From the NCBI RefSeq assembly GCF_030546745.1, contig NZ_JAUOPD010000001.1, positions 1 through 64,000 on the forward strand: DNA of 64,000 bases. Direction: 5' to 3'. The notes beneath the pieces were generated by a model that saw only the letters and a program-made list of their open reading frames with translations, ran no database searches and was not told the DNA's origin. Position numbers and translations under genes: made by a program. Positions 56,519-64,000 of the stretch are shown piece after piece. The stretch comes from Thalassotalea sp. 1_MG-2023 (lineage in GTDB: Bacteria; Pseudomonadota; Gammaproteobacteria; Enterobacterales; Alteromonadaceae). Position 1 is the first letter of the stretch; every line of letters starts with the position of its first letter.

Positions 56519-57283
56519 TTAAGCCAAATAGCCTGTTAACAAGGCCTGCCAATGTTCTTTATGCCAATGGAAGTTGCTATTCAGTTGCTTTTCTTTATTA
56601 AAAGATCTGAGTAATCGATTCATATTCGCTTGCTGCCATTGGTGCTCTGGTGTTCTTAGTTCTCCTCGATCAAAATCAATTAGCCAAATATTGTCGTCGC
56701 TATCTACTAAAATGTTATGTGCGTTTAGGTCGTGGTGGTAGATACCATGCTGATGAAATTGTCTTAAACAACGACCAACTTTTTGCCATTGTTGATTACT
56801 TATCGCTTCATGCTGCAATATTGCTACTAAATCTTTTGCTTGCGCTATGCGCTCTGTCAAGATGTCTGCTTGGTAAAATAACCCCTGCTTTTTGATTTGT
56901 ATCGCGATAGGTCTGGGGGCTGGTAATGACAATGCTTGCAATTTTTTCAGTAATGCAAATTCACGTACCGCGCGAGTATTTTGGTGACCGGTGAAAAAAT
57001 AACTATCATGAATTAGTTTGCCAATTAAGCCACCGCGAAAATAGTGTTTTAATACCCACTGATTTTTATTATGTTGGACAAAATAGGTTGTACCTCTACC
57101 TTGTGCCGTGCCAAGTACAGCGTTTTGCTCTTGCCAATAGGCTGGAGAAAGCATTGAAGGTGAGAACGTCTCAATTTGATTTGCGTCATATAGACAAAAA
57201 ATATTACCTTGCTGGAAAGGTTTTTCATCACAGGGTTTTACAATTGTGGAAGGGTTCAAGATAATAGCGCCTAATATTAACAT
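56519..57283 (-). CDS. kdkA: 3-deoxy-D-manno-octulosonic acid kinase
   Basis: From the ATG at 57283 the 254-residue protein matches KdkA: VLKHYFRGGLIGKLIHDSYF, FALLKKLQALSLPAPRPIA, the catalytic loop GIYHHDLNAHNILVDSDDN and the metal motif WLIDFDRGELR. It phosphorylates O-4 of Kdo in the LPS inner core. I chose 57283 because an upstream in-frame start at 57322 would run into the divergent glycosyltransferase start at 57311. It sits beside the heptosyltransferase and waaA, consistent with LPS core synthesis. Confidence 0.92.
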   Translation of the reverse strand: MLILGAIILNPSTIVKPCDEKPFQQGNIFCLYDANQIETFSPSMLSPAYWQEQNAVLGTAQGRGTTYFVQHNKNQWVLKHYFRGGLIGKLIHDSYFFTGHQNTRAVREFALLKKLQALSLPAPRPIAIQIKKQGLFYQADILTERIAQAKDLVAILQHEAISNQQWQKVGRCLRQFHQHGIYHHDLNAHNILVDSDDNIWLIDFDRGELRTPEHQWQQANMNRLLRSFNKEKQLNSNFHWHKEHWQALLTGYLA

Positions 57284-57310
57284 TCTACCTACTATTGTGG
57301 TGATTCCTTT

Positions 57311-58381
57311 ATGCCGGGTCAATTAGCAGCACCAAAAACTTTATGTATTTTACGTCTTTCAGCGATCGGCGATGTTTGTCATGCTGTTGCGATGGTTCAA
57401 CAAATTCAAAAACAGTACCCAGATATTAAGATCACTTGGGTCATTGGCAAAGTTGAAGCAATGTTACTTGATAATTTACCAGGCGTAGAGTTTGTTGTTT
57501 TTGATAAATCAGCAGGTATTAGCGGTTATCGCGATCTTCGTCGAGCTTTTAAGGGACGTCATTTTGATATATTGCTACATATGCAAGTTGCACTAAGAGC
57601 CAGTATTGCTAGTTTATGTATTCCGGCAAAAACAAAAATAGGCTTTGACCGCCAGCGCGCGAAAGAAGGGCAGTGGTTGTTTACTAATAAGCGTGTTGAA
57701 CCACTTGAGCATCCGCATGTGTTAGACGGATTCTTAGGTTTTGCTCAAGCAATTGGAGTAAATATTGAAGAGCCGACATGGAACATGCCGCTTAGTGACG
57801 AAGATTTATTATGGGTAAGTGAAAAAATAGCGACGGATAAACCCATTGCGGTGATTTCACCAGCAGCGAGCAAAGTAGAGCGAAATTGGCATGTTGATGG
57901 TTATAGTAAAACGGCAGATCATTTATCAGCCTTAGGGTTTCAGGTGGTATTATGTGGTGGGCCTACCACGGTTGAAACGTTATTGGCACAACAAATAGAA
58001 AGCCAAAGTCAACACACGCTATGTAATTTGGTGGGGCAAACTACACTAAAACAATTATTATCCGTTTTAAAATTAGCGCATTTGGTGATCGCACCAGATA
58101 CTGGTCCAGCTCATATGGCTGTAACCGTTGGCACACCTGTGATTGGGCTTTATGCTCACTCTAATCCACATCGAACAGGTCCATATTACTATCAGCACTA
58201 TGTTGTCAGCTGCTATCAGCATAATGTACAGCAGCAATATGGTAAGCCCTTAGCAAAATTACCTTGGGGTATTCGTGCAAAAGGCAGTCAGCTGATGAGT
58301 GGGATATCTGTTGCGCAAGTAAAAGATAAAATTAGACAGTTAATTGCAGATCATTACCCAGAAATCGCCGGTGATGATTAG
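57311..58381 (+). CDS. glycosyltransferase family 9 (ADP-heptose:LPS heptosyltransferase)
   Basis: The 356-residue cytoplasmic GT-B enzyme has ILRLSAIGDVCHAVAMVQQI at the N-terminus, and in the C-terminal half the nucleotide-sugar site VISPAASKVERNWHVDGY and LVIAPDTGPAHMAVTVGTPV. It should add heptose to the Kdo-lipid A or inner core. Which heptosyltransferase type (I, II or other) cannot be told by reading. It is divergent from kdkA with only 27 bases between starts, and convergent with waaA. Confidence 0.92.
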   Translation: MPGQLAAPKTLCILRLSAIGDVCHAVAMVQQIQKQYPDIKITWVIGKVEAMLLDNLPGVEFVVFDKSAGISGYRDLRRAFKGRHFDILLHMQVALRASIASLCIPAKTKIGFDRQRAKEGQWLFTNKRVEPLEHPHVLDGFLGFAQAIGVNIEEPTWNMPLSDEDLLWVSEKIATDKPIAVISPAASKVERNWHVDGYSKTADHLSALGFQVVLCGGPTTVETLLAQQIESQSQHTLCNLVGQTTLKQLLSVLKLAHLVIAPDTGPAHMAVTVGTPVIGLYAHSNPHRTGPYYYQHYVVSCYQHNVQQQYGKPLAKLPWGIRAKGSQLMSGISVAQVKDKIRQLIADHYPEIAGDD

Positions 58382-58393
58382 TGACTTACGAAG

Positions 58394-59704
58394 CTAATTT
58401 TTACTGAGTAGGTTAAGTATCGCTTGTTGAGTTTTAAAGCTCGCTCCTTGGTTCTGTTTAACCACACTTAATGCTGCTTTACCCATCTGTTGGCATTGTT
58501 CGGCGTTATTGAGCAACGAGAGAGTTTTTTCTGCTAATTGTTGACTGATGATTTCTAGCGATGAATTTACACTATATTCAAGTTGGCATATACCACTAGC
58601 GTTGTGTAACTGTTGGGTAACCTCTTTAAAGTTAGCCATGTCATGACCGACAATAATCGGCTTTTCAAATAATGCAGGCTCTAACGGGTTATGACCACCA
58701 ATATTACTAAAGCTTCCACCCATCGTAACAATATCGGCTAAAGCGCAGCAAGATAATAGTTCACCAAGCGTATCGATCAACCAAATATCATGATCTTCTG
58801 TTACCGATAATTTCTCGCTACGAGACACTACCTGCCAGTGATGTTCAAGACAGCGTTGTTTTACCATTGAAAACCGTTCAGGATGTCTTGGAACCAAAAC
58901 TAATAACAAGTTTGGTATCGCTTTTTTTATCATGGCGAAGGCAGCAAGAATAATGTCTTCATCGCCAGGGTGTGTACTGGCCACGAGCCAAATAGGGCGT
59001 TTATTTTCAATATGATGCTTAAGCTCATTCGTTTTAGCGCTAGTTTCTTCGGTTATGCTGATATCGTATTTTAAGTTTCCGCTTACTTTGGTGTTATCAG
59101 CATTACTGCCTAATGAAATGAAGTTTTCTTTATTATCAGTGCTTTGCGTTAATATTTGTTCGAAGTGCTGTAAGCTAGGTTTTATTAACCAAGAAAGCTT
59201 ACGGTAACCGTTCATTGAACTGTTAGACAAACGAGCATTGATTAATAAAAGCGGGACAGATTGGCGAGCGCACTGAGCGATAGTGTTCGGCCATAGCTCT
59301 GTTTCCATTAAAATGAGAGCAGCAGGCTTAAGCTTATGTAAAAACAATGTACTACAAGGCCAAAGGTCTAATGGAAAGTAACAATGCTGTACTTTTTCAC
59401 CAAATATTTTACTTACCTGAGCAGAGCCTGTGGGGGTAAATGTTGTTAAGGTAATTTTCGGGCAGTTAGGCTGTGCCATTAATTGTTGTACTAACGGTTT
59501 TAGGGCGATTACTTCACCGACACTCGCCGCATGGATAACAAGGGTATTTTGTTGTAAGTTTTTTGGTACCCAGCCTAAGCGCTCAAATAAACGTTGACGA
59601 TAGGCAACGTTATCACGTGAACGTATCAACAGCGCTAGTAAAAGCAAGGGTGATAATAATAAAAAAATAATACGGTAAAGTAATAAGCTAAAAAAAGTGC
59701 GCAC
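58394..59704 (-). CDS. waaA: Kdo transferase WaaA
   Basis: The 436-residue enzyme has an N-terminal membrane anchor (FFSLLLYRIIFLLLSPLLLL), the acceptor-site motif IHAASVGEVIALKPL, MVETELWPN-type sequence (ILMETELWPNTIAQC) and the donor-site region VTMGGSFSNIGGHNPLEPAL. It transfers Kdo from CMP-Kdo to lipid IVA on the inner face of the cytoplasmic membrane. Presence of kdkA nearby suggests a one-Kdo, phosphorylated core as in Haemophilus and Vibrio (inference). Confidence 0.95.
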   Translation of the reverse strand: MRTFFSLLLYRIIFLLLSPLLLLALLIRSRDNVAYRQRLFERLGWVPKNLQQNTLVIHAASVGEVIALKPLVQQLMAQPNCPKITLTTFTPTGSAQVSKIFGEKVQHCYFPLDLWPCSTLFLHKLKPAALILMETELWPNTIAQCARQSVPLLLINARLSNSSMNGYRKLSWLIKPSLQHFEQILTQSTDNKENFISLGSNADNTKVSGNLKYDISITEETSAKTNELKHHIENKRPIWLVASTHPGDEDIILAAFAMIKKAIPNLLLVLVPRHPERFSMVKQRCLEHHWQVVSRSEKLSVTEDHDIWLIDTLGELLSCCALADIVTMGGSFSNIGGHNPLEPALFEKPIIVGHDMANFKEVTQQLHNASGICQLEYSVNSSLEIISQQLAEKTLSLLNNAEQCQQMGKAALSVVKQNQGASFKTQQAILNLLSKN

Positions 59705-59829
59705 AATTCTTTAAATATTTTGCAATAAAGTACTAAGTATACTGGAAATGTTGTCGTTAAATAATCTGTGTTTGGTAGTTTAGTGAGAAAAAATAAGATA
59801 GTCTGTTAATTAAGCATAAAGAAAAGGGG

Positions 59830-60657
59830 ATGACAGTGCGTTTAATCAAGGTGTCTATGCAATATGTAAAAGCAATGTGCCAGTATTGCGTTTTATTCTC
59901 TTTAAGCTTAAATGTATTTTCTGTGAATGCTTGGCAAAGTGAAACATTGCTTGCTACCGAAAATGAAACCCCAATGCATCAGGTAACAATTACCGCCAAT
60001 GATGGTTTCGAACTGGTCGCGCAATATTACCCCGGAAAGTCTGATGCTTCAGGTGTATTGTTATTACATGATTGTCACCACGACAGCAAAAGTTATCAAA
60101 CATTATTAACGACATTATCTTCACTAGGTTTACATGCACTTGCCGTTGATTTTCGCGGTTATGGGGAAAGCACTTCTGAAAAGTTTTCTCACGCAACCAT
60201 CAGAAGTAACACAAAAGATTTTGCTACCTACCAATTAGAAGTAGCGCGATTGACCGCGTTTTGGCCAAGTGATGTATTAGCAGCGCATCAATTTTTACGG
60301 GAAAGGTTAAATAATAATGCCGAAATGGCAGTGGTATCTTCTGGTTGTTCTGCATTGCAAGCGATTGAGTTAGCAGAAAAAATGCGAATAAATGCTTTTG
60401 TGATGATCACACCAGAGTTGACGTACATGCAGAAAGAAAGTTTTAAAAACCTAATAGACATGCCAATTTATTTTCTGAGCTCAGTGTATCATGCGAATAC
60501 TTTTTTAACCGCTAAAGAGCTTTTTGATTGGAATGGTGATTCACGTTCCCTGTCGCAAGTCTTTAAAGGTGCAAAACACGGTGACTCATTATTAAATGGT
60601 CGTCGTTATATCATCAAAAATGTAGCATCATGGTTAGAAGATACCCTTGATCATTAA
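59830..60657 (+). CDS. exported alpha/beta hydrolase
   Basis: The product of up to 275 residues has a signal peptide (cleavage near FSVNAW) and an alpha/beta-hydrolase fold: SGVLLLHDCHHDSKSY (oxyanion region), ALAVDFRGYGESTSE and AVVSSGCSALQAIEL. In the last, the nucleophile elbow reads SSGCSA, with Cys in place of the usual Ser in GxSxG, so it may be inactive or use Cys. A late His occurs in KGAKHGDSLL. Start is uncertain: ATG 59830 touches its AGGGG site, GTG 59836 has the same site at good spacing, and ATG 59857 has AAGG. All keep the signal peptide. Confidence 0.8.
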   Translation: MTVRLIKVSMQYVKAMCQYCVLFSLSLNVFSVNAWQSETLLATENETPMHQVTITANDGFELVAQYYPGKSDASGVLLLHDCHHDSKSYQTLLTTLSSLGLHALAVDFRGYGESTSEKFSHATIRSNTKDFATYQLEVARLTAFWPSDVLAAHQFLRERLNNNAEMAVVSSGCSALQAIELAEKMRINAFVMITPELTYMQKESFKNLIDMPIYFLSSVYHANTFLTAKELFDWNGDSRSLSQVFKGAKHGDSLLNGRRYIIKNVASWLEDTLDH

Positions 60658-60677
60658 CGGATGAAATTTTTGTAGGG

Positions 60678-61109
60678 TTAGCGTTCAAAAATTGTATCTA
60701 AAATAATAGAAGAGTTTGTTCGTTCAACACCATCTAAAGCGCAGACAATATTTAAAATATCACTTAATTTTTCTAAGGTAGCTGCTTGTACCGTCACCAG
60801 TAAATCAAATTCACCACTGATGGAATAAATATGGCTAATTTGGTGCATCTTTCGTAAGGTAATACTGATGTTCTTACGTAAATTTGGGTGAACTTTCAGC
60901 GACACATTGGCCGAAATCATTTTATTGTTGTATTCACTGCCTAACACAATGCTATAGGCTTTAATAATACCGTTGTTTTCTAGCTTATTAATGCGATTTT
61001 GAACCGCTGTTCGTGAAACACCTGTAGCTCTGGCAATATCAGAAACACTCGCTCGTGCATTACAACGTAAGATTGATAAAAGCTCTTCATCTTTTTCTGA
61101 TAATGTCAT
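60678..61109 (-). CDS. Lrp/AsnC family transcriptional regulator
   Basis: The 143-residue protein has the AsnC-type helix-turn-helix (residues 1-60; EKDEELLSILRCNARASVSD then IARATGVSRTAVQNRINKLE) and the RAM effector domain (YSISGEFDLLVTVQAATLEK). It is divergent from kbl-tdh and probably controls threonine catabolism, as Lrp does for the E. coli kbl-tdh operon. Amino-acid effector is inferred from family. A perfect dyad between the genes is a likely operator. Confidence 0.93.
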   Translation of the reverse strand: MTLSEKDEELLSILRCNARASVSDIARATGVSRTAVQNRINKLENNGIIKAYSIVLGSEYNNKMISANVSLKVHPNLRKNISITLRKMHQISHIYSISGEFDLLVTVQAATLEKLSDILNIVCALDGVERTNSSIILDTIFER

Positions 61110-61136
61110 GCTTAGTCTTCAATTTAACTCATATTA

Positions 61137-61177
61137 TGCTTCTATGTTACATATTGACTATTTAACCTGTCAATATG
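61137..61177 (-). promoter_or_regulatory. 9-bp perfect inverted repeat and promoter between lrp-like gene and kbl
   Basis: CATATTGAC (61150-61158) and GTCAATATG (61169-61177) are perfect inverted arms with a 10-base spacer. On the minus strand TTGACA (61172-61167) is a consensus -35 with TAACAT about 18 bases downstream, so the dyad lies in the promoter of the Lrp-like gene. Binding here could give autoregulation and control of kbl-tdh. Confidence 0.6.
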
Positions 61178-61281
61178 ATTAAAAATAAATGCAATTTGAT
61201 AATTTATGTCACTTTCTTTGTAAATTCGTCTAGGCTGATAATACTGCACATAACAGATCACTTAAGAACCAAGGAATTATT

Positions 61282-62493
61282 GTGACAAATTCAGCATCAA
61301 CAACGACTTTTTATCATCATTTAGCAGAGCAAATTGAACAAGTAAAACAAGATGGCTTATATAAAAGCGAGCGTGTGATTACCACTGCACAACAGGCAAA
61401 GATAGCCGTAAATACTGGTGAAGAAGTCATTAATTTTTGCGCAAATAATTATCTTGGCTTAGCGAATCACCCAACATTGATTGAAGCAGCTAAAACAGGT
61501 TTATCTGAGCACGGTTTCGGTATGGCTTCTGTTCGTTTTATCTGTGGCACACAAGATATTCATAAAACCTTAGAAACCCAGCTTTCAACATTCCTTGGCA
61601 TGGAAGACACCATTTTATATTCTTCTTGTTTTGACGCAAATGCGGGACTATTTGAAACTTTATTAGGCCCTGAAGACGCGATTATTTCTGATGCATTAAA
61701 TCATGCTTCTATCATTGATGGCGTTAGGTTATGTAAAGCCAAACGCTTTCGTTACGCAAACAACGATATGAGCGAGTTAGAGTCGCGCTTACAAGAAGCA
61801 GATGCTGCAGGCGCAAGATTTAAACTAATCGCAACAGATGGCGTGTTCTCAATGGATGGTGTGATCGCTAACTTAAAAGCGGTATGTGATTTAGCGGATA
61901 AATATGGCGCATTAGTGATGGTGGATGATTCACACGCTGTTGGTTTTGTTGGTGAACAAGGCCGAGGAAGCCATGAATACTGTGACGTGATGGGACGTGT
62001 AGATATTATTACCGGTACGTTGGGTAAAGCGATGGGTGGTGCTTCCGGCGGTTACACCTCTGGCAAGAAGGAAGTCATTGACTGGTTACGTCAACGTTCG
62101 CGTCCCTATTTATTTTCCAACTCACTAGCGCCGGCTATTGTTAATGCTTCAATCAAAGTGCTTGAATTATTGGCAGATGGCGATGATTTACGTAAAAAAT
62201 TAAGAGAAAATGCCAGCTATTTCAGAAATAGTATGGAAGCGGCAGGCTTTACATGTGCTGGTGCAGATCATGCCATAGTGCCGGTTATGCTTGGAGACGC
62301 GAAAGTGGCTAGCGCTATGGCTGATAGACTATTAGCGGAAGGCATTTATGTCATTGGTTTTTCCTTCCCTGTTGTTCCAAAAGGGCAAGCGCGCATTCGT
62401 ACCCAAATTTCAGCGGCACATACACAAGAGCAATTAGATAAAGCCATCGAAGCATTTATTCGTATAGGCAAAGAAATGGGAGTCATTTCATAA
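61282..62493 (+). CDS. kbl: glycine C-acetyltransferase (2-amino-3-ketobutyrate CoA ligase)
   Basis: The GTG at 61282 follows AAGGA. The 403-residue pyridoxal phosphate enzyme has [20 protein letters not shown], the substrate loop [19 protein letters not shown] and the cofactor lysine in [17 protein letters not shown]. It splits 2-amino-3-ketobutyrate with CoA into glycine and acetyl-CoA. It overlaps tdh by one base (TAATG), forming the standard kbl-tdh operon. Confidence 0.97.
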   Translation: MTNSASTTTFYHHLAEQIEQVKQDGLYKSERVITTAQQAKIAVNTGEEVINFCANNYLGLANHPTLIEAAKTGLSEHGFGMASVRFICGTQDIHKTLETQLSTFLGMEDTILYSSCFDANAGLFETLLGPEDAIISDALNHASIIDGVRLCKAKRFRYANNDMSELESRLQEADAAGARFKLIATDGVFSMDGVIANLKAVCDLADKYGALVMVDDSHAVGFVGEQGRGSHEYCDVMGRVDIITGTLGKAMGGASGGYTSGKKEVIDWLRQRSRPYLFSNSLAPAIVNASIKVLELLADGDDLRKKLRENASYFRNSMEAAGFTCAGADHAIVPVMLGDAKVASAMADRLLAEGIYVIGFSFPVVPKGQARIRTQISAAHTQEQLDKAIEAFIRIGKEMGVIS

Positions 62494-63518
62494 TGAAATC
62501 ATTAGCTAAGCTACATGCAAAAGAAGGCATTTGGATGACAGATTCGCCTGAGCCAACGCTTGGTCATAATGATTTACTGATCAAGATAAAAAAAACAGCG
62601 ATATGTGGTACAGATATTCATATATATAACTGGGATGAATGGTCACAGAAAACGATTCCTGTACCCATGGTTGTTGGCCATGAATATGCCGGAGAAGTTG
62701 TTGGTATTGGTCAAGAGGTAAAAGGCTTTGCGATCGGCGATAGAGTATCAGGCGAAGGTCATATAACGTGTGGCCATTGTCGAAACTGTCGTGGTGGTCG
62801 TACGCATTTGTGTCGTAACACGGTTGGAGTTGGTGTTGATCGTGAAGGTAGCTTTGCTGAATACTTAGTGATCCCAGCTTTTAATGCCTTTAAATTACCG
62901 GATGAAATTTCGGATGATCTTGCTGCTATATTTGACCCGTTTGGTAACGCCGTACATACAGCATTATCTTTTGATCTTGTTGGCGAAGATGTGCTAATAA
63001 CCGGTGCTGGGCCTATAGGCATTATGGCTGCTGCAGTCGCAAAACATGTAGGCGCTCGTCATGTCGTGATCACTGATGTTAATGAATACCGCCTAGATTT
63101 AGCAAGAAAAATGGGCGCAACACGTGCGGTGAATGTTGCTACTGAAAAGCTTGCAGATGTGATGAATGAACTTGGTATGTCAGAAGGATTCGATGTAGGT
63201 ATGGAAATGTCGGGTGTGCCAATGGCATTTACTGACATGCTCGATAATATGAACAACGGCGGTAAAATTGCCATGTTAGGTATCCCTGGCAGCGATATGG
63301 CAATTGATTGGTCAAAGGTGATTTTTAAAGGTCTTATAATAAAAGGAATTTATGGTCGCGAAATGTTTGAAACTTGGTATAAAATGGCAAGTCTTATTCA
63401 GTCTGGATTAGACTTAACGCCGATTATTACTCATCATTTTGATATTGATGACTTTCAGCAAGGGTTTGATATCATGCGTTCAGGCCAATCAGGCAAAGTA
63501 ATTTTAAATTGGGAGTAA
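62493..63518 (+). CDS. tdh: L-threonine 3-dehydrogenase
   Basis: The 341-residue zinc-dependent dehydrogenase has the catalytic Zn ligands in [16 protein letters not shown] and [13 protein letters not shown], the structural Zn cysteines [15 protein letters not shown] and the NAD site [20 protein letters not shown]. It oxidises threonine to 2-amino-3-ketobutyrate for Kbl. It is translationally coupled to kbl. Confidence 0.97.
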   Translation: MKSLAKLHAKEGIWMTDSPEPTLGHNDLLIKIKKTAICGTDIHIYNWDEWSQKTIPVPMVVGHEYAGEVVGIGQEVKGFAIGDRVSGEGHITCGHCRNCRGGRTHLCRNTVGVGVDREGSFAEYLVIPAFNAFKLPDEISDDLAAIFDPFGNAVHTALSFDLVGEDVLITGAGPIGIMAAAVAKHVGARHVVITDVNEYRLDLARKMGATRAVNVATEKLADVMNELGMSEGFDVGMEMSGVPMAFTDMLDNMNNGGKIAMLGIPGSDMAIDWSKVIFKGLIIKGIYGREMFETWYKMASLIQSGLDLTPIITHHFDIDDFQQGFDIMRSGQSGKVILNWE

Positions 63519-63525
63519 CAATATT

Positions 63526-63855
63526 GTGAGTGAAGTAGGGTTTAAACATATGAATATTAGCGATCTGCACCAAGTGTTAGCAGATAAAAGCCATGTGGTT
63601 GTTGATATTCGCGATCCTGCTTCCTTTCAATCGGGTCGTATTCCAGGCGCAGTGCATTTAACTAATGATAATATCAGTGACTTTGTTCGAGAAGCAGATC
63701 TAGACGCTCCTTTAGTGGTATGTTGCTACCATGGGCACTCAAGTCAACAAGCCGCGCAGTTCTTAGCGAGTCAAGACTTTACCGATGTTTACTCGCTTGA
63801 TGGCGGCTTTGTGGCGTGGCAACAGTCTTATCCTGAGACAGTTGAAAACGCATAA
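63526..63855 (+). CDS. glpE: thiosulfate sulfurtransferase GlpE (rhodanese)
   Basis: The 109-residue single-domain rhodanese starts at GTG 63526, 7 bases after tdh. It carries the active Cys67 in [14 protein letters not shown], plus [20 protein letters not shown] typical of GlpE. It transfers sulfane sulfur from thiosulfate to thiols or cyanide. The next gene is glpG, the same order as in the E. coli glpEG segment. Confidence 0.92.
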   Translation: MSEVGFKHMNISDLHQVLADKSHVVVDIRDPASFQSGRIPGAVHLTNDNISDFVREADLDAPLVVCCYHGHSSQQAAQFLASQDFTDVYSLDGGFVAWQQSYPETVENA

Positions 63856-63882
63856 ATACTTTTCTATTAGCAAGGTTCGTTT

Positions 63883-64000
63883 ATGTCAGATATTCAACTT
63901 TCGCCGTTAGCTGCGGTTAAAGATCATGGGATAGCACTGCTATTTTCAAATTACTTACGCGCTCAACAAATCTCGAGCGATGTTCGTCCGCATGAGGGCG
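63883..64000 (+). CDS. glpG: rhomboid protease GlpG, N-terminus only
   Basis: The gene begins at ATG 63883 after AAGGTT and runs off the right edge. The 39 visible residues (MSDIQLSPLAAVKDHGIALL and following) fit the cytoplasmic N-terminal domain of GlpG, though that domain is poorly conserved; position after glpE is the main support. The catalytic membrane domain is outside the window. Confidence 0.65.
   Translation, partial: MSDIQLSPLAAVKDHGIALLFSNYLRAQQISSDVRPHEG

Overview
The window is AT-rich chromosomal DNA from a gammaproteobacterium, most likely a marine Alteromonadales, and Colwelliaceae (Colwellia/Thalassotalea-like) is my best guess. This rests on conserved core blocks (gmk-rpoZ-spoT-rid-trmH-recG, ubiE-ubiJ-ubiB, mutM near coaD, kdkA/heptosyltransferase/waaA, kbl-tdh, glpE-glpG) combined with a marine accessory repertoire: a TonB-dependent receptor, a DcaP-type porin, PEP-CTERM proteins, a DPP4-like S9 peptidase and a very large hybrid sensor kinase. 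The taxonomic call is inference. I see no rRNA, tRNA, CRISPR array, prophage or intact insertion sequence.

Layout. 1-0.5 kb: the start of a gene leaving the left edge, a truncated HI0933-family flavoprotein remnant and a degenerate 21-bp tandem repeat. 0.5-7.2 kb: an acidic lipoprotein, ferritin (with a Fur-like box), a tiny cysteine-motif protein overlapping a peroxiredoxin-5, then ABM, VOC and GFA family enzymes and a periplasmic prolyl dipeptidyl peptidase. A perfect 7-bp x 7 tandem repeat lies at the end of the ABM gene. 7.2-16.1 kb: DcaP-like porin, Aer-like chemoreceptor behind a sigma-28-type promoter, DUF3291 protein, Tex, a secreted unknown and an MFS transporter. 16.1-24.9 kb: a decayed MerR fragment, DUF2059, a membrane-tethered XRE regulator, a CBM9-like secreted protein, a PEP-CTERM protein behind a sigma-54-type promoter, YgjV, GreB, cyclophilin, DUF445, an aspartate/aromatic aminotransferase and a second PEP-CTERM protein. 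25.1-29.6 kb: a probable three-gene minus-strand unit of TonB-dependent receptor, polytopic membrane protein and HAD phosphatase. 30.0-37.6 kb: a 2227-residue pseudokinase/AAA/GAF/hybrid histidine kinase overlapping a response-regulator diguanylate cyclase.

37.7-64 kb is mostly core. It covers nucleotide metabolism and the stringent response (gmk, rpoZ, spoT), tRNA modification and replication-fork rescue (trmH, recG), ubiquinone synthesis (ubiE, ubiJ, ubiB), base-excision repair (mutM), CoA synthesis (coaD) and LPS inner-core synthesis (kdkA, a GT9 heptosyltransferase, waaA). It ends with threonine catabolism (kbl, tdh) next to a divergent Lrp/AsnC regulator and the start of glpE-glpG.

The observations most worth following are the pseudokinase phosphorelay with its coupled diguanylate cyclase, the TonB receptor/membrane protein/HAD unit, the sigma-54 promoter of the PEP-CTERM gene, the small Cys protein coupled to peroxiredoxin, and several perfect inverted repeats at regulator genes. 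I did not find one clearly unprecedented system; the first two are the best candidates.
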